Shown here: in pieces, positions 53,314 to 61,979 of the stretch | How the letters are laid out: every line of letters begins with the position of its first letter | Position numbering within the stretch: position 1 is the first letter of the stretch | NCBI RefSeq assembly: GCF_000383615.1 | Contig: NZ_KB911583.1 | Coordinates: 1-64,000, forward strand | DNA from: Streptomyces canus 299MFChir4.1 | GTDB taxonomy: Bacteria > Actinomycetota > Actinomycetes > Streptomycetales > Streptomycetaceae | Direction of reading: 5' to 3' | DNA length: 64,000 nt | Translations under genes and position numbers: made by a program | Notes under the pieces: model-generated | Databases searched by the model: none | Seen by the model: the letters and a program-made list of their open reading frames with translations, nothing else | Told to the model about the DNA's origin: nothing

Positions 53314-55389
53314 ATGCTGGAGATCGCCGAGAACGGCCGTACGTGGATTCTGTCCGGGCCGGCCAGCAGTTACGCCCTGCACCTCACCGCCGAGGACGAG
53401 CTGCTGCACCTGCACTGGGGCCCGAGGATCGCCCTGGCCGACGCCGAGGCCCTCGCCGTACGTCCGCTGCCCGAGTACTGGCCCTTCGAGTCCCCGCTCG
53501 ACGGCCGCGAGGAGTACCCCGTCGAGGGCGGTCCCCGCTTCACCCGCCCCGCCCTGTCCGTGCGCACCGACGAGCGGCGCGGCACCGAGTGGAGCTTCGA
53601 GGCGTACGACACCGAGGGCGACGAGCTGCGGCTGCGGTTCCGCGACGGCGGGCTGACCATCACGCTGCACTACCGGATGCGCCACGACGTCCTGGAGCGC
53701 TGGGTGACCCTGGACAACCAGGACCCGGCCCCGGTCGAGCTGCTGCGCGCCGACTCCGCCACCTGGACCCTGCCCGACCGCGAGGACGGCTGGCGGCTGT
53801 CCCAGCTGCACGGCCGCTGGGCCGCCGAGTCCCTGCTCACCCGGACCCCGCTCACCTACGGCGAGAAGGTCATCGGCAGCCGCCGCGGTCACACCGGCCA
53901 CCAGCACCTGCCGTGGGTGGCGCTCGACACCGACGCCACCGAGGAGCGGGGCGAGGTCTACGGTGTCGCCCTCGGCTGGTCGGGGTCCTGGCGGATCGCC
54001 GTGGCACAGCTGCCCGACGCGCGCGTGCAGATCACCGGCGGCGCCGGCTACGACGACTCGGGTCTGCTGCGGCTGGCGGCCGGGGAGTCCTTCACGACCC
54101 CGGTCTTCGCCGGCCTCTGGAGCGACGGCGGCTTCGGCGGTGCGAGCCGTGCCTGGCACGCCTACCAGCGGGCGTACGTCATCCCGGACGCGGATCAGGA
54201 CCGGCCCGTGCTGTTCAACTCCTGGGAGGCCACGAACTTCGACATCTCCGAGGAGCAGCAGGGCACCCTCGCCCGGCGGGCCGCGGCCATGGGCGTCGAG
54301 CTGTTCGTGGTCGACGACGGCTGGTTCGGCGCCCGCACCAGTGACCGGGCGGGACTCGGTGACTGGGCGCCCAACCCCGACCGCTTCCCCTCCGGCCTCA
54401 AGCCGCTCGGCGACTACGTGCGCGCGCTCGGCATGCAGTTCGGCATCTGGGTCGAGCCGGAGATGATCAACCCGGACAGCGAGCTGTACCGCGCCCACCC
54501 GGACTGGGTGCAGTACCAAACGGGACGTAAGAGGACGGAGTTCCGTAATCAGCTCGTGCTGAACCTCGCGCGGGAGGACGTCCAGGAGTACCTGTGGGAG
54601 CAGCTCGACACCCTGCTCTCCTCGGCCCCGATCGACTATGTGAAGTGGGACTTCAACCGCTGCTTCACGGACGCGGGCTGGCCCGGCGAGTCCTACCCGC
54701 AGCGGCTGTGGGTCGACCATGTGCGCGGCTTCTACGCCTTGTTGGACCGGTTGCGGGCGGCTCACCCGGGCGTGGCCTTCGAGTCCTGCTCGGGGGGCGG
54801 GGGCCGGATCGACCTCGGGGTGCTCAGCCGTACCGACCAGGTGTGGACCTCGGACAACACCGACCCGCTCGACCGGCTCGCCATCCAGGAGGGCTTCAGC
54901 CAGATCCATCCCGCGCGCGTGATGGCCGCCTGGGTCACCGACAGTCCCAACACCCAGCTCAACGGCCGGGTGAGCTCGCTGCGGTTCCGGTTCGTGAGCG
55001 CGATGGCCGGGGTGCTCGGAGTCGGCGGGGACCTCGCGGAGTGGACCGAGGAGGAGCTCGCCGAAGCCGGTCGCTGGGTGAAGCTCTACAAGGAGATCAG
55101 GCCGCTGGTGCAGCACGGCGACCTCTACAGGCTGCGGCCTCCGCGGGGCGGACTGAGTGCGGTGCAGTACGTCCGCGGGGACGAGACCGTCGTCCTCGCC
55201 TGGCTTCAGGCGCAGAAGTACGGCGAGCCCGTCCCCTCGCTGCGGCTGCGCGGGCTCGACCCGACAGCGTCGTACGAATGCCCCGAAACGGGCGAAGTTC
55301 ACCGAGGGGTCGTACTGATGCATCACGGACTTCGTACCGGGTTGCGCGGCGACCTCGATGCGACGGTTATCCGGCTGCGCCGCATCTAG
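53314..55389 (+). CDS. Alpha-galactosidase, GH36
   Basis: This 691-aa cytoplasmic glycosidase (no signal peptide) has the GH36 layout of an N-terminal beta-supersandwich, a central TIM barrel and a C-terminal beta domain. The nucleophile is Asp446 in YVKWDFNRCF, and the acid/base is Asp514 in VWTSDNTDPLDR. Substrate-side loops LFNSWEATNFD, DDGWFGARTSD and FGIWVEPEMINPDSE are the usual GH36 blocks. It hydrolyses alpha-1,6-galactosides such as melibiose or raffinose. It stands alone with no sugar transporter beside it; GAGGAAG precedes the ATG. Confidence 0.92.
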   Translation: MLEIAENGRTWILSGPASSYALHLTAEDELLHLHWGPRIALADAEALAVRPLPEYWPFESPLDGREEYPVEGGPRFTRPALSVRTDERRGTEWSFEAYDTEGDELRLRFRDGGLTITLHYRMRHDVLERWVTLDNQDPAPVELLRADSATWTLPDREDGWRLSQLHGRWAAESLLTRTPLTYGEKVIGSRRGHTGHQHLPWVALDTDATEERGEVYGVALGWSGSWRIAVAQLPDARVQITGGAGYDDSGLLRLAAGESFTTPVFAGLWSDGGFGGASRAWHAYQRAYVIPDADQDRPVLFNSWEATNFDISEEQQGTLARRAAAMGVELFVVDDGWFGARTSDRAGLGDWAPNPDRFPSGLKPLGDYVRALGMQFGIWVEPEMINPDSELYRAHPDWVQYQTGRKRTEFRNQLVLNLAREDVQEYLWEQLDTLLSSAPIDYVKWDFNRCFTDAGWPGESYPQRLWVDHVRGFYALLDRLRAAHPGVAFESCSGGGGRIDLGVLSRTDQVWTSDNTDPLDRLAIQEGFSQIHPARVMAAWVTDSPNTQLNGRVSSLRFRFVSAMAGVLGVGGDLAEWTEEELAEAGRWVKLYKEIRPLVQHGDLYRLRPPRGGLSAVQYVRGDETVVLAWLQAQKYGEPVPSLRLRGLDPTASYECPETGEVHRGVVLMHHGLRTGLRGDLDATVIRLRRI

Positions 55390-55441
55390 GGCTTCTGTCC
55401 GAATTGGTAGCTTCCTTCCAACTCCTTCCGGAATGAGGATT

Positions 55442-55515
55442 CCTGTGAATTCGTGACGTGAGGAGCGTCATAGCCGTGACGGTGCGTCGCCCGTCATGTT
55501 CACGTAATTCACAGG
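55442..55515. ncRNA. Candidate branched structured element
   Basis: Outer arms CCTGTGAATT (55442-55451) and AATTCACAGG (55506-55515) are perfect complements and may extend by CGTGA/TCACG. Inside are two hairpins: TGACG/CGTCA (55454-55470) and TGACGG/CCGTCA (55477-55496). The result is a three-way or cloverleaf fold in the 472-bp gap before the riboswitch. It may be the galactosidase terminator, a leader RNA element or a DNA-level operator. The remainder of 55516-55680 shows no gene. Confidence 0.35.
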
Positions 55516-55680
55516 TTTATCAAGGGGGTTTGGGTGAGAGAAGGACGCCCGATTCACGCAGGGTGACTGGTAATTCTCATGGGGGATCAAGAGAAACGCA
55601 TACCCGCGCAACCTCTCACTTGTCCCTTTGCGTCTTGCTCGTTTACGTTCGCCACCGATCCGGTCGGACGCCCAATCCTG

Positions 55681-55845
55681 CCGCCGAACGGATTCCCCAC
55701 AACCACTTACCCGTGTACGGCAGGAGCGGGGGACCCACAGGCAGTACTGCCTGTTCCGGTCTCCGGAACAGGCTTGGGGTTTAGTCGCGTCTCGGCGCGG
55801 CCGGGCATCTCCAGCCCGCACCCGACAGCTCACCTCGCAGGCGCC
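55681..55845 (+). ncRNA. c-di-AMP riboswitch (ydaO/yuaA type)
   Basis: The leader carries the conserved ydaO blocks in order: GCAGGAGCGGGGGACCCA (about 55720-55737), a variable hairpin (CCTGTTCC-GGTCTCC-GGAACAGG), TTGGGG, GGGCATCTCCAGCCCG (about 55803-55818), CCCGACAGCTCACCTCGCAG, then GCGCCGGAGAGGAA. In Streptomyces this riboswitch sits before cell-wall hydrolases and Rpf-like proteins and turns them off when c-di-AMP is high. Here the segment after TTGGGG reads TTTAGTC instead of the usual TGAATC-like wording. The gene start is 15 bp after the 3' end. Confidence 0.85.
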
Positions 55846-55860
55846 GGAGAGGAATTCGTC

Positions 55861-56799
55861 ATGCCCGCGAAGGGTAAGCACCGCCGCCCGAAGTCCCAGC
55901 GCTTCGCCCGCTCGATCGCCATCGCCGGAACCGGGGGCGCCGCGCTCGCCCTCCCGCTCATGGGGGCCACCGGCGCGCACGCCGCCACCTCGCAGTCCGT
56001 GTCGGAAAAGGTCGTTCAGTCGATTCCCGTCACGCAGAAGGCCGTTGAGAAGTCCGCCGAAAAGGCGGCCGCCAAGAAAGGCACGGCAAAGACCTCGACC
56101 GTGCGCATCTATTCGGTGCGGGCCGGCGACTATCTCTCGAAGATCGCCGACGAACAGCATGTGGGCGGGGGCTGGAAGAAGCTCTATGCCGACAACCGCC
56201 AGGCGATCGGCGACGACCCGTCACTGATCCACCCGGGTCTGAAGCTCTCGATCGGCAAGAAGGCGAAGGCGGGCGCGGCGAAGACCGGGTCCTCCTCGTC
56301 CTCCTCGGCCAGGACCGAGAAGGCCGAGCCAAAGAAGTCGACGTCGAAGTCGACCACTGCCACCCAGAGCTCCGCCACCACCAGTGCCAGCGGCTTCACC
56401 CTCCCGGTCAGCGGCGCCACCATCGGCACCGGCTACCGCGTCGCGGGCAGCATGTGGTCCAGCGGCTACCACACCGGCGTCGACTTCGTCGTCCCGACCG
56501 GCACCTCGCTCAAGGCCGTCGGCGCGGGCACGGTCGTCTCCGCGGGCTGGGGCGGCGCCTACGGCAACCAGGTCGTCATCAAGCTGGCCGACGGCTACTA
56601 CGCGCAGTACGCCCACCTGTCCCAGCTCTCCGTCTCGGCCGGCCAGACCGTGACCGCGGGCCAGCAGATCGGCCTCTCCGGCGCGACCGGCAATGTGACC
56701 GGCCCGCACCTGCACTTCGAGATCCGCACCACGCCGGACTACGGCTCCGACGTGGACCCGGTCGCCTACCTCCGCTCGAAGGGCGTCGCCGTCGGCTGA
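55861..56799 (+). CDS. Secreted M23 peptidase with LysM domain
   Basis: This 312-aa cell-wall enzyme has a signal peptide (about 1-41, basic head then SIAIAGTGGAALALPLMGAT). It continues with a Lys/Ala/Ser-rich linker, one LysM domain (about 82-129, YSVRAGDYLSKIADEQHVGG to LKLSI), a second low-complexity Ser/Thr/Lys linker, and a C-terminal M23 domain. Zinc ligands are His204 and Asp208 (YHTGVDF) and His285, with His283 catalytic (GPHLHFEI). It cuts peptidoglycan peptides. The ATG at 55861 is placed by the signal peptide and riboswitch end. c-di-AMP control is predicted. Confidence 0.93.
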   Translation: MPAKGKHRRPKSQRFARSIAIAGTGGAALALPLMGATGAHAATSQSVSEKVVQSIPVTQKAVEKSAEKAAAKKGTAKTSTVRIYSVRAGDYLSKIADEQHVGGGWKKLYADNRQAIGDDPSLIHPGLKLSIGKKAKAGAAKTGSSSSSSARTEKAEPKKSTSKSTTATQSSATTSASGFTLPVSGATIGTGYRVAGSMWSSGYHTGVDFVVPTGTSLKAVGAGTVVSAGWGGAYGNQVVIKLADGYYAQYAHLSQLSVSAGQTVTAGQQIGLSGATGNVTGPHLHFEIRTTPDYGSDVDPVAYLRSKGVAVG

Positions 56800-56812
56800 C
56801 GCCCCCCTGTGC

Positions 56813-56854
56813 CACCGAAGGCCGGACCCCGATCCCCGGGTCCGGCCTTCGGTG
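56813..56854. terminator. 17-bp stem-loop terminator after the M23 gene
   Basis: CACCGAAGGCCGGACCC and its exact complement flank the 8-base loop CGATCCCC, followed by TTT. It starts 14 bp after the stop codon. Confidence 0.85.
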
Positions 56855-56967
56855 TTTCCGTGGAAGCGCGATGCCGGTCGGGGGTGTTCGCGCCTTCATG
56901 ATCGCTTCGTTGCGTTCTTGTGGCAGGCGCACTCGGGGCGTCGACAGGTGGGGGAGGGGAGGGCACA

Positions 56968-57015
56968 GTGAACTCCGTTGCTGCGCAAGCGCTTTCTAAC
57001 GGCTTCGGAGTTCAC
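56968..57015. promoter_or_regulatory. LacI-like half-operator inside an inverted repeat
   Basis: GCAAGCGCTTTC (56985-56996, core AAGCGCTT) resembles operators of LacI-family sugar regulators. It is framed by perfect arms GTGAACTCCG (56968-56977) and CGGAGTTCAC (57006-57015), with additional CCGTT/AACGG pairing. The element ends 27 bp before the DUF6250 ATG. It may be an operator, a leader hairpin, or both. Confidence 0.45.
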
Positions 57016-57041
57016 CCCCTTCCCGGAAGGAACCGTCCCCC

Positions 57042-57758
57042 ATGACGACCACGCGCAGAGCCTTCGGAGCCCTCGCGGCCGGCGCCGCCCTGGGGGCCCT
57101 CGCCCCCGCGGCCACCGCGAGCGCCTCGCCCCACCACCGGCGCCTCATCGCTCACGACGACTTCCGTCACGGCCTCGGTCGCTGGACCGTCGAACTGGAG
57201 CAGGGCGGCACGGTCACCGCGCGCCACGGGATCCTGGAGGTCGACGTTCCGGCCGGTGCGACGATCTGGTTCAGGCAGCCGCTCGCAGGGCCGTACGTCC
57301 TGGAGTACACCGCCACGCCCGTGTCCGCGGGCGGGGTCAACGACCGGGTGTCCGACCTGAACAACTTCTGGAACGCGGTCGACGTCCGGTCTCCCGACGA
57401 CCTCTTCGCCGTCCCCCGGGGCGGGGCGCTCGCGGAGTACGACTACCTGAGGACGTACTACTCCGGCTACGGCGCCAACTACAACACCACGACACGGCTG
57501 CGCCGCTATGTCGGACAATCCGGTGTGCGGCCCCTGATCTACGACTACACCGAGCCGCTGCTGGTCGCGAACCAGCCGAACCGGGTACGGATTGTCTCGG
57601 ACGGCTCCAGGGTGCAGTGGTGGAACAACGGGCGGCTCGTCTTCGACTACACCGACCCGGAGCCTTATACGGGCGGGCACTTCGCGTTCCGGACCACCTG
57701 GAGCCACTTCCGGATCAGTGACTTCGGGGTGTGGCGGTCGCAGCGTCAACACTCCTGA
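57042..57758 (+). CDS. Tat-exported DUF6250-like beta-sandwich protein
   Basis: This 238-aa protein begins with a twin-arginine signal (TTTRRAFGALAAGAAL, cleavage near TASAS). A lectin-like beta-sandwich follows (AHDDFRHGLGRWTVELEQGG ... GAGNxx-free YNTTTRLRRYVG ... GGHFAFRTTWSHFRISDFGV). It resembles the family annotated as DUF6250, often found beside rhamnogalacturonan or other polysaccharide-degrading genes. It probably binds or cleaves a plant polysaccharide outside the cell; no catalytic residues are recognised. A LacI-type operator upstream fits carbohydrate control. Monocistronic. Confidence 0.7.
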   Translation: MTTTRRAFGALAAGAALGALAPAATASASPHHRRLIAHDDFRHGLGRWTVELEQGGTVTARHGILEVDVPAGATIWFRQPLAGPYVLEYTATPVSAGGVNDRVSDLNNFWNAVDVRSPDDLFAVPRGGALAEYDYLRTYYSGYGANYNTTTRLRRYVGQSGVRPLIYDYTEPLLVANQPNRVRIVSDGSRVQWWNNGRLVFDYTDPEPYTGGHFAFRTTWSHFRISDFGVWRSQRQHS

Positions 57759-57825
57759 TGAAAGGGCTATTCCTGGTTTGGCCAACACTTTAGGAGTGGC
57801 TTATCTCACCGCCCGTCAAGTCCTT

Positions 57826-57841
57826 CCTACGGTCGCGTAGG
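57826..57841. promoter_or_regulatory. Small hairpin upstream of SGNH hydrolase gene
   Basis: CCTACG and CGTAGG enclose the loop GTCG, 29 bp before the GTG start at 57871. It may end transcription from the upstream gene or lie in the hydrolase leader. Confidence 0.3.
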
Positions 57842-57870
57842 TCACATTCGAAGGTGAATCATGAACGGCT

Positions 57871-58689
57871 GTGGCAGACGATTCGAAGAATGACAGCAGC
57901 TCAGTGATCGGGTCGTACGTGGCGGTGGGGGACAGCTTCACCGAGGGCGTCGGCGACCCCGGCCCTGACGGGGCGTTCGTCGGCTGGGCCGACCGGTTCG
58001 CGGTACTTCTCGCGGACCGGCGACCCGAAGGCGACTTCAGGTACAGCAATCTCGCCGTACGCGGGAAGCTGCTCGACCAGATCGTCGAGGACCAGCTTCC
58101 GCAGGCCGTCGAACTGGCACCGGACCTGGTGTCGTTCTGCGCCGGCGGCAACGACATCATCCGGCCCGGCACCGACCCCGACGAGGTCGCCGAACGCTTC
58201 GAGCGGGCCATCGCCCGGCTCACCCAGGCGTGCGGCACGGTCATGGTGACGACCGGCTTCGACACCCGTGGTGTGCCCGTGCTCAAGCATCTGCGCGGCA
58301 AGATCGCCACGTACAACGGACATGTGCGGGCCGTCGCCGACCGGTACGGATGCCCGGTGCTCGATCTGTGGTCCCTGAAGACCATCCAGGACCGGCGGGC
58401 CTGGGACAGCGACCGGCTGCACCTCTCGCCGGAGGGGCACACGCGTGTGGCGCTCCGTGCGGGACAGGTGCTGGGCCTTGAGGTGCCGGCGGACCCGGAC
58501 CAGCCCTGGCCGCCGCTTCCCCCTCGCGGGCCGCTGGACGTGCGGCGGGATGACGTGCACTGGGCGCGTGAGTTCCTGGTGCCGTGGATCGGACGCCGGC
58601 TGCGGGGGGAGTCCTCCGGGGACCATGTCACCGCCAAGGGTGTGCTGTCGCCGGACGACATCAAGACGCGGATCGCCAAGGTGGCTTGA
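57871..58689 (+). CDS. SGNH/GDSL-type hydrolase
   Basis: This 272-aa protein has block I AVGDSFTEGVGD (nucleophile Ser22), block III SFCAGGNDI (Gly/Asn oxyanion) and block V DRLHLSPEGH with Asp181 and His184. No signal peptide is present, so it is cytoplasmic, likely an esterase, lipase or deacetylase on small esters. The C-terminal extension after residue 205 is conserved in Streptomyces members. The GTG at 57871 begins ADDSKNDSSS; an ATG ten bases earlier opens only a 10-codon frame. Confidence 0.88.
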   Translation: MADDSKNDSSSVIGSYVAVGDSFTEGVGDPGPDGAFVGWADRFAVLLADRRPEGDFRYSNLAVRGKLLDQIVEDQLPQAVELAPDLVSFCAGGNDIIRPGTDPDEVAERFERAIARLTQACGTVMVTTGFDTRGVPVLKHLRGKIATYNGHVRAVADRYGCPVLDLWSLKTIQDRRAWDSDRLHLSPEGHTRVALRAGQVLGLEVPADPDQPWPPLPPRGPLDVRRDDVHWAREFLVPWIGRRLRGESSGDHVTAKGVLSPDDIKTRIAKVA

Positions 58690-58789
58690 GCCCGAGGCGG
58701 TCCTGGGGCCGGTCGGGGCGGGGGTCGCCCGGCGTCCGCGGTCGGGTCGTCCACCAGTGCACCTGGGCGGCCCGGCTCGTGAGCCGCCG

Positions 58790-59398
58790 CTAGGCGGGAC
58801 TCGTGCCGTCCAGCCCGAGTTCCCGCGCCAGGGCCTCGTCCACCCACTCCTGGGCCCGCGACCTGGCCACCGCGCCCGCATAGGACGTCAGTTGGACCGC
58901 CAGGCCGTCCAAAAGGGCGGTGAGGCGCAGCGCGGTGGCCTCCGGGTCCGGGCAGCGGAACTCGCCCGCGGCCACGCCCTCGGCGATCACCTCGGTGAGC
59001 GCCGCCTTCCAGCGTCTGTCGAGGTCGCGCGTGACCTCCTGGAGGGCCGGTTCACGCAGGGCCACCGCCCAGCCCTCGATCCACAGCCGCCAACCTTTGG
59101 CCTGGCCCGTCGGGGCGTACCAGCGCACGGCCGACCGGAGCCGGCGCAGGGCGCTGGTGCGACGGCCGAGGAGCTTGCGCAGACGGGCCAGGTCCTCCTC
59201 GGCGGCGTAGGTGAAGGCGGCGGCGACCAGCTTCTCCTTCGTGGAGAAGTGATAGAGCACCAGAGCGTTGCTCACCCCGAGCGCCGAGGCCACGTCGGCG
59301 ATCCTGACGGCCGCCACGCCCCGCGCCTCGATCTGCTCGATGGCGGCCCGCAGCAGCTCCTCGCGCCGCTCGGCCACTGTCAACCGCACTCTCGCCAC
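58790..59398 (-). CDS. TetR/AcrR family transcriptional regulator
   Basis: This 202-aa protein has an N-terminal TetR HTH (RREELLRAAIEQIEARGVAA, VRIADVASALGVSNALVLYH, then FSTKEKLV). The C-terminal ligand domain has the BetI-like pattern LRSAVRWYAPTGQ ... LTALLDGLAVQL. It lies 49 bp downstream of the dehydrogenase gene on the same strand and so may be co-transcribed with it. It is a plausible controller of that dehydrogenase; ligand unknown. Confidence 0.87.
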   Translation of the reverse strand: MARVRLTVAERREELLRAAIEQIEARGVAAVRIADVASALGVSNALVLYHFSTKEKLVAAAFTYAAEEDLARLRKLLGRRTSALRRLRSAVRWYAPTGQAKGWRLWIEGWAVALREPALQEVTRDLDRRWKAALTEVIAEGVAAGEFRCPDPEATALRLTALLDGLAVQLTSYAGAVARSRAQEWVDEALARELGLDGTSPA

Positions 59399-59447
59399 GG
59401 GCTCACCCTAATCCGTCCCCCTGTGGGGCACCGCGCGACGGGCCAGG

Positions 59448-60626
59448 TCAGCGGTATCGGCCGAACCGCTCCGCGATCACCGGCAACCGGTCGGCGACCA
59501 GCGCGTGCGCGGCGGCGCGCGGAGAGGTGCCGTCCGCCTCCGCGCGCGCCAGCAACTGCTCGACCAGGGCGCGCATGGAACGTCGTATGTGCGTGAAGGC
59601 CCCGTCCGCGTCCGGGCCGATGTCTCCGAAGAGGGTCCACCACCACCAAGCGTTCGTCCCGGAGTTGACCACCACGTCGGGCAGTACGGTCACCCCGCGC
59701 GCGGCCAGCAGCGCCTCCGCGGCGGGCAGGACCGGCATGTTGGCCGCCTCGACGATCCAACGGGCCCGGATCCGCTCCTGGTTGCCGGTGTCGATCGCGT
59801 ACGAGACCGCCGCGGGCACGAGTACGTCCACGTCGAGCGACAGCCAGGCCTCGCCGGGCAGTTCACGGTCGGCGCGGCGCAGGGCCGAGCGGTCCACGGT
59901 GCCGTGGGCGTCCCTGGCGGCCAGCAGCGCCTCGACGTCGAGCCCCGCCGGGTTGAAGATCGTGCCCTTGATGTCGGCGACGGCCACGACCGTGAGCCCC
60001 GCGCGCGCGAGGAAGCGGGCCGTGGCCCCGCCCATGGTGCCGAGGCCCTGCACGGCCACGCGCGTGCCCGCGTACGGCACCCCGGCCGCGTCCAGGGCCG
60101 TGAGCGCCGACTCGGCCACCCCGCAGCCGCCCGCCAGCTCGTCGAGTCCGATGCCGTCCACCTCCACGGCGAACGCGTCCGCGAGCCGCCGCCGGGCCGC
60201 GGACTCGTCGTCGAGCAGCGGATAGACCGCCTGGATCGAGGAGACCAGGCCGGCCTCCGCGGCCGCCCGGTCCACCAGGTCCTGACTGAGACCGAGGTCC
60301 TCGCCGGTCGTCCAGCAGCTCTCGACATACGGCCGCACGGCGCGCAGGTAGCGCACGAGCAGGCCGTACGCCTCCGGGTCCCGGGGGTCGCAGTCGATGC
60401 CTCCCTTGGCCCCGCCCAGCGGGACGTACCGCGCCGCGGGGTCGTAGTGCAGGGCCTCCTTCATGGTCATGCCGCGGGCCAGCCCGGCGACCTCGTCCAG
60501 CGTGCAGCCAGGGCGCATCCGCAGGCCGCCGCTGGCGACACCCCGTACCAGCCGGTCGACGACCAGGAAGCCCTGGCGGCCGGTGACGTGGTCGGTCCAG
60601 GTGAGCGACAGCAAAGGGGTGGTCAC
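59448..60626 (-). CDS. Glu/Leu/Phe/Val dehydrogenase family protein
   Basis: This 392-aa amino-acid dehydrogenase has the substrate-binding segment GGLRMRPGCTLDEVAGLARG, the catalytic-lysine loop VPLGGAKGGIDCDPRD and the NAD loop VAVQGLGTMGGATARFLARA. The length suits a leucine/valine or glutamate-type enzyme. The catalytic region TTGEDLGLSQDLVDRAA is present. It deaminates an amino acid to a 2-oxo acid in the cytoplasm. Specificity cannot be read from the sequence. It is divergent from the MBL-fold gene and followed by the TetR gene. Confidence 0.88.
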   Translation of the reverse strand: MTTPLLSLTWTDHVTGRQGFLVVDRLVRGVASGGLRMRPGCTLDEVAGLARGMTMKEALHYDPAARYVPLGGAKGGIDCDPRDPEAYGLLVRYLRAVRPYVESCWTTGEDLGLSQDLVDRAAAEAGLVSSIQAVYPLLDDESAARRRLADAFAVEVDGIGLDELAGGCGVAESALTALDAAGVPYAGTRVAVQGLGTMGGATARFLARAGLTVVAVADIKGTIFNPAGLDVEALLAARDAHGTVDRSALRRADRELPGEAWLSLDVDVLVPAAVSYAIDTGNQERIRARWIVEAANMPVLPAAEALLAARGVTVLPDVVVNSGTNAWWWWTLFGDIGPDADGAFTHIRRSMRALVEQLLARAEADGTSPRAAAHALVADRLPVIAERFGRYR

Positions 60627-60800
60627 GCGGGCTCCGGTGGTGGGGCGGCTACTGAACGAGGGGTCAGTATTTGCAGCCGGATGCGCGCTGTCAACGTGAT
60701 CCGCCGCGGTGGCGTCCTTATCCGTGTGACCGGACAGACCCCGGCACTGTCAGAGGGGCGGACCATAATGGATGCCTCAGCAACTCCACCTGGAGGTACC

Positions 60801-61979
60801 GTGACCGGCTTCCGTCCCTTGAGCTCCGGGCTCCGCGCGCTGCAGCCCGCGGCCTTCGGAGCGGATCCGAGCGGTGAGCGCATGGCGCGCATCCGCAGAT
60901 CCCCCCACTACAAAGACGGTGTCTTCCAGAACCCCGGCGGAACCGCCAGGACCCGGCCCGACGGATCGGCGATCGACTTCGCCAAGGTCTTCTTCGACAG
61001 CGACGGCCGACAGCAGCGGGCCCCGGAGGGCCGGATCCCGGTGCACGCCACGACCCTCGCCGACCTCTCCAAGCCCCCTGCCACCGGTCTGCGGCTGACC
61101 TGGATGGGGCACTCCAGCGTGCTCGCCGAGATCGACGGACGGCGGGTGCTGTTCGACCCCGTCTGGGGTGAGCGGTGCTCCCCCTTCCCCTTCGCCGGGC
61201 CCAAGCGGCTGCACCCCGTGCCACTGCCGCTCGCCGCGCTCGGCCCGGTCGACGTGGTCGTCATCTCCCACGATCACTACGACCACCTGGACATGCCCAC
61301 GATCAAGGAACTGGCCGGGACGGACACCGTCTTCGCCGTCCCGCTCGGGGTGGGGTCCCACCTCGAACACTGGGGCGTGTCCGCGGACCGGCTGCGCGAG
61401 CTGGACTGGCACGAGTCGACCCAGGTCGCCGGGCTGACATTGACGGCCACCCCGGCCCGGCACTTCTGCGGACGGGGACTGCGGAACACCCAGCACACGC
61501 TGTGGGCGTCCTGGGTCGTCGCCGGCGGGGAGCACCGGATCTACCACAGCGGTGACACCGGGTACTTCGACGGGTTCAAGGACATCGGCGCGGCCTTCGG
61601 GCCCTTCGACGCCACGATGATCCAGCTCGGCGCCTACTCGGAGTTCTGGCCCGACATCCACATGACCCCCGATGAGGCGGTGCGGTCCCATCTGGACCTC
61701 CAGGGCGGGGACGCGGCGGAAGGGGTGCTGCTGCCGATCCACTGGGGCACGTTCAACCTCGCGACGCATCCCTGGGCGGAGCCGGCGGAGCGGACGATGC
61801 TGCTGTCCCACAAGGCCGGGGTCGCCATGGCCACGCCGCGGCCGGGGGAGCCGTTCGAGCCGGGGGCGGCGCCGGTGGTCGATCCCTGGTGGCGGGGAGT
61901 GGCGAGGGCGCCGGCCGGGGGATGGGCCGAGTTGCCCACGGCGGTGGAGGATCGGGAGCAGCCGGTGGCTGAGGTGTGA
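60801..61979 (+). CDS. MBL-fold metallohydrolase (NAPE-PLD/UlaG-like)
   Basis: This 392-aa protein has the zinc motif HDHYDH (residues 157-162 in VVISHDHYDHLDMPT), a later HFCGRG histidine, the YHSGDTGYF aspartate and the PIHWGTFNLATHP histidine. These are the marks of NAPE-hydrolysing phospholipase D / UlaG-type MBL enzymes. It may act on phospholipids or cyclic phosphoesters. The GTG at 60801 has GGAGG four bases upstream and begins TGFRPLSSGLR, where relatives usually start; an ATG at 60768 is the alternative. Monocistronic. Confidence 0.82.
   Translation: MTGFRPLSSGLRALQPAAFGADPSGERMARIRRSPHYKDGVFQNPGGTARTRPDGSAIDFAKVFFDSDGRQQRAPEGRIPVHATTLADLSKPPATGLRLTWMGHSSVLAEIDGRRVLFDPVWGERCSPFPFAGPKRLHPVPLPLAALGPVDVVVISHDHYDHLDMPTIKELAGTDTVFAVPLGVGSHLEHWGVSADRLRELDWHESTQVAGLTLTATPARHFCGRGLRNTQHTLWASWVVAGGEHRIYHSGDTGYFDGFKDIGAAFGPFDATMIQLGAYSEFWPDIHMTPDEAVRSHLDLQGGDAAEGVLLPIHWGTFNLATHPWAEPAERTMLLSHKAGVAMATPRPGEPFEPGAAPVVDPWWRGVARAPAGGWAELPTAVEDREQPVAEV

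Noticed and set aside
53107..55326. Upstream extension of the phosphatase frame antisense to alpha-galactosidase
   Set aside because: The phosphatase begins clearly at 53106 with a ribosome site. The extension has low-complexity composition and no homology and opposes a complete GH36 enzyme.
57861..57893. Ten-codon ATG frame overlapping the SGNH hydrolase start
   Set aside because: It is out of frame, ends inside the hydrolase and has no features. The GTG at 57871 explains the gene.
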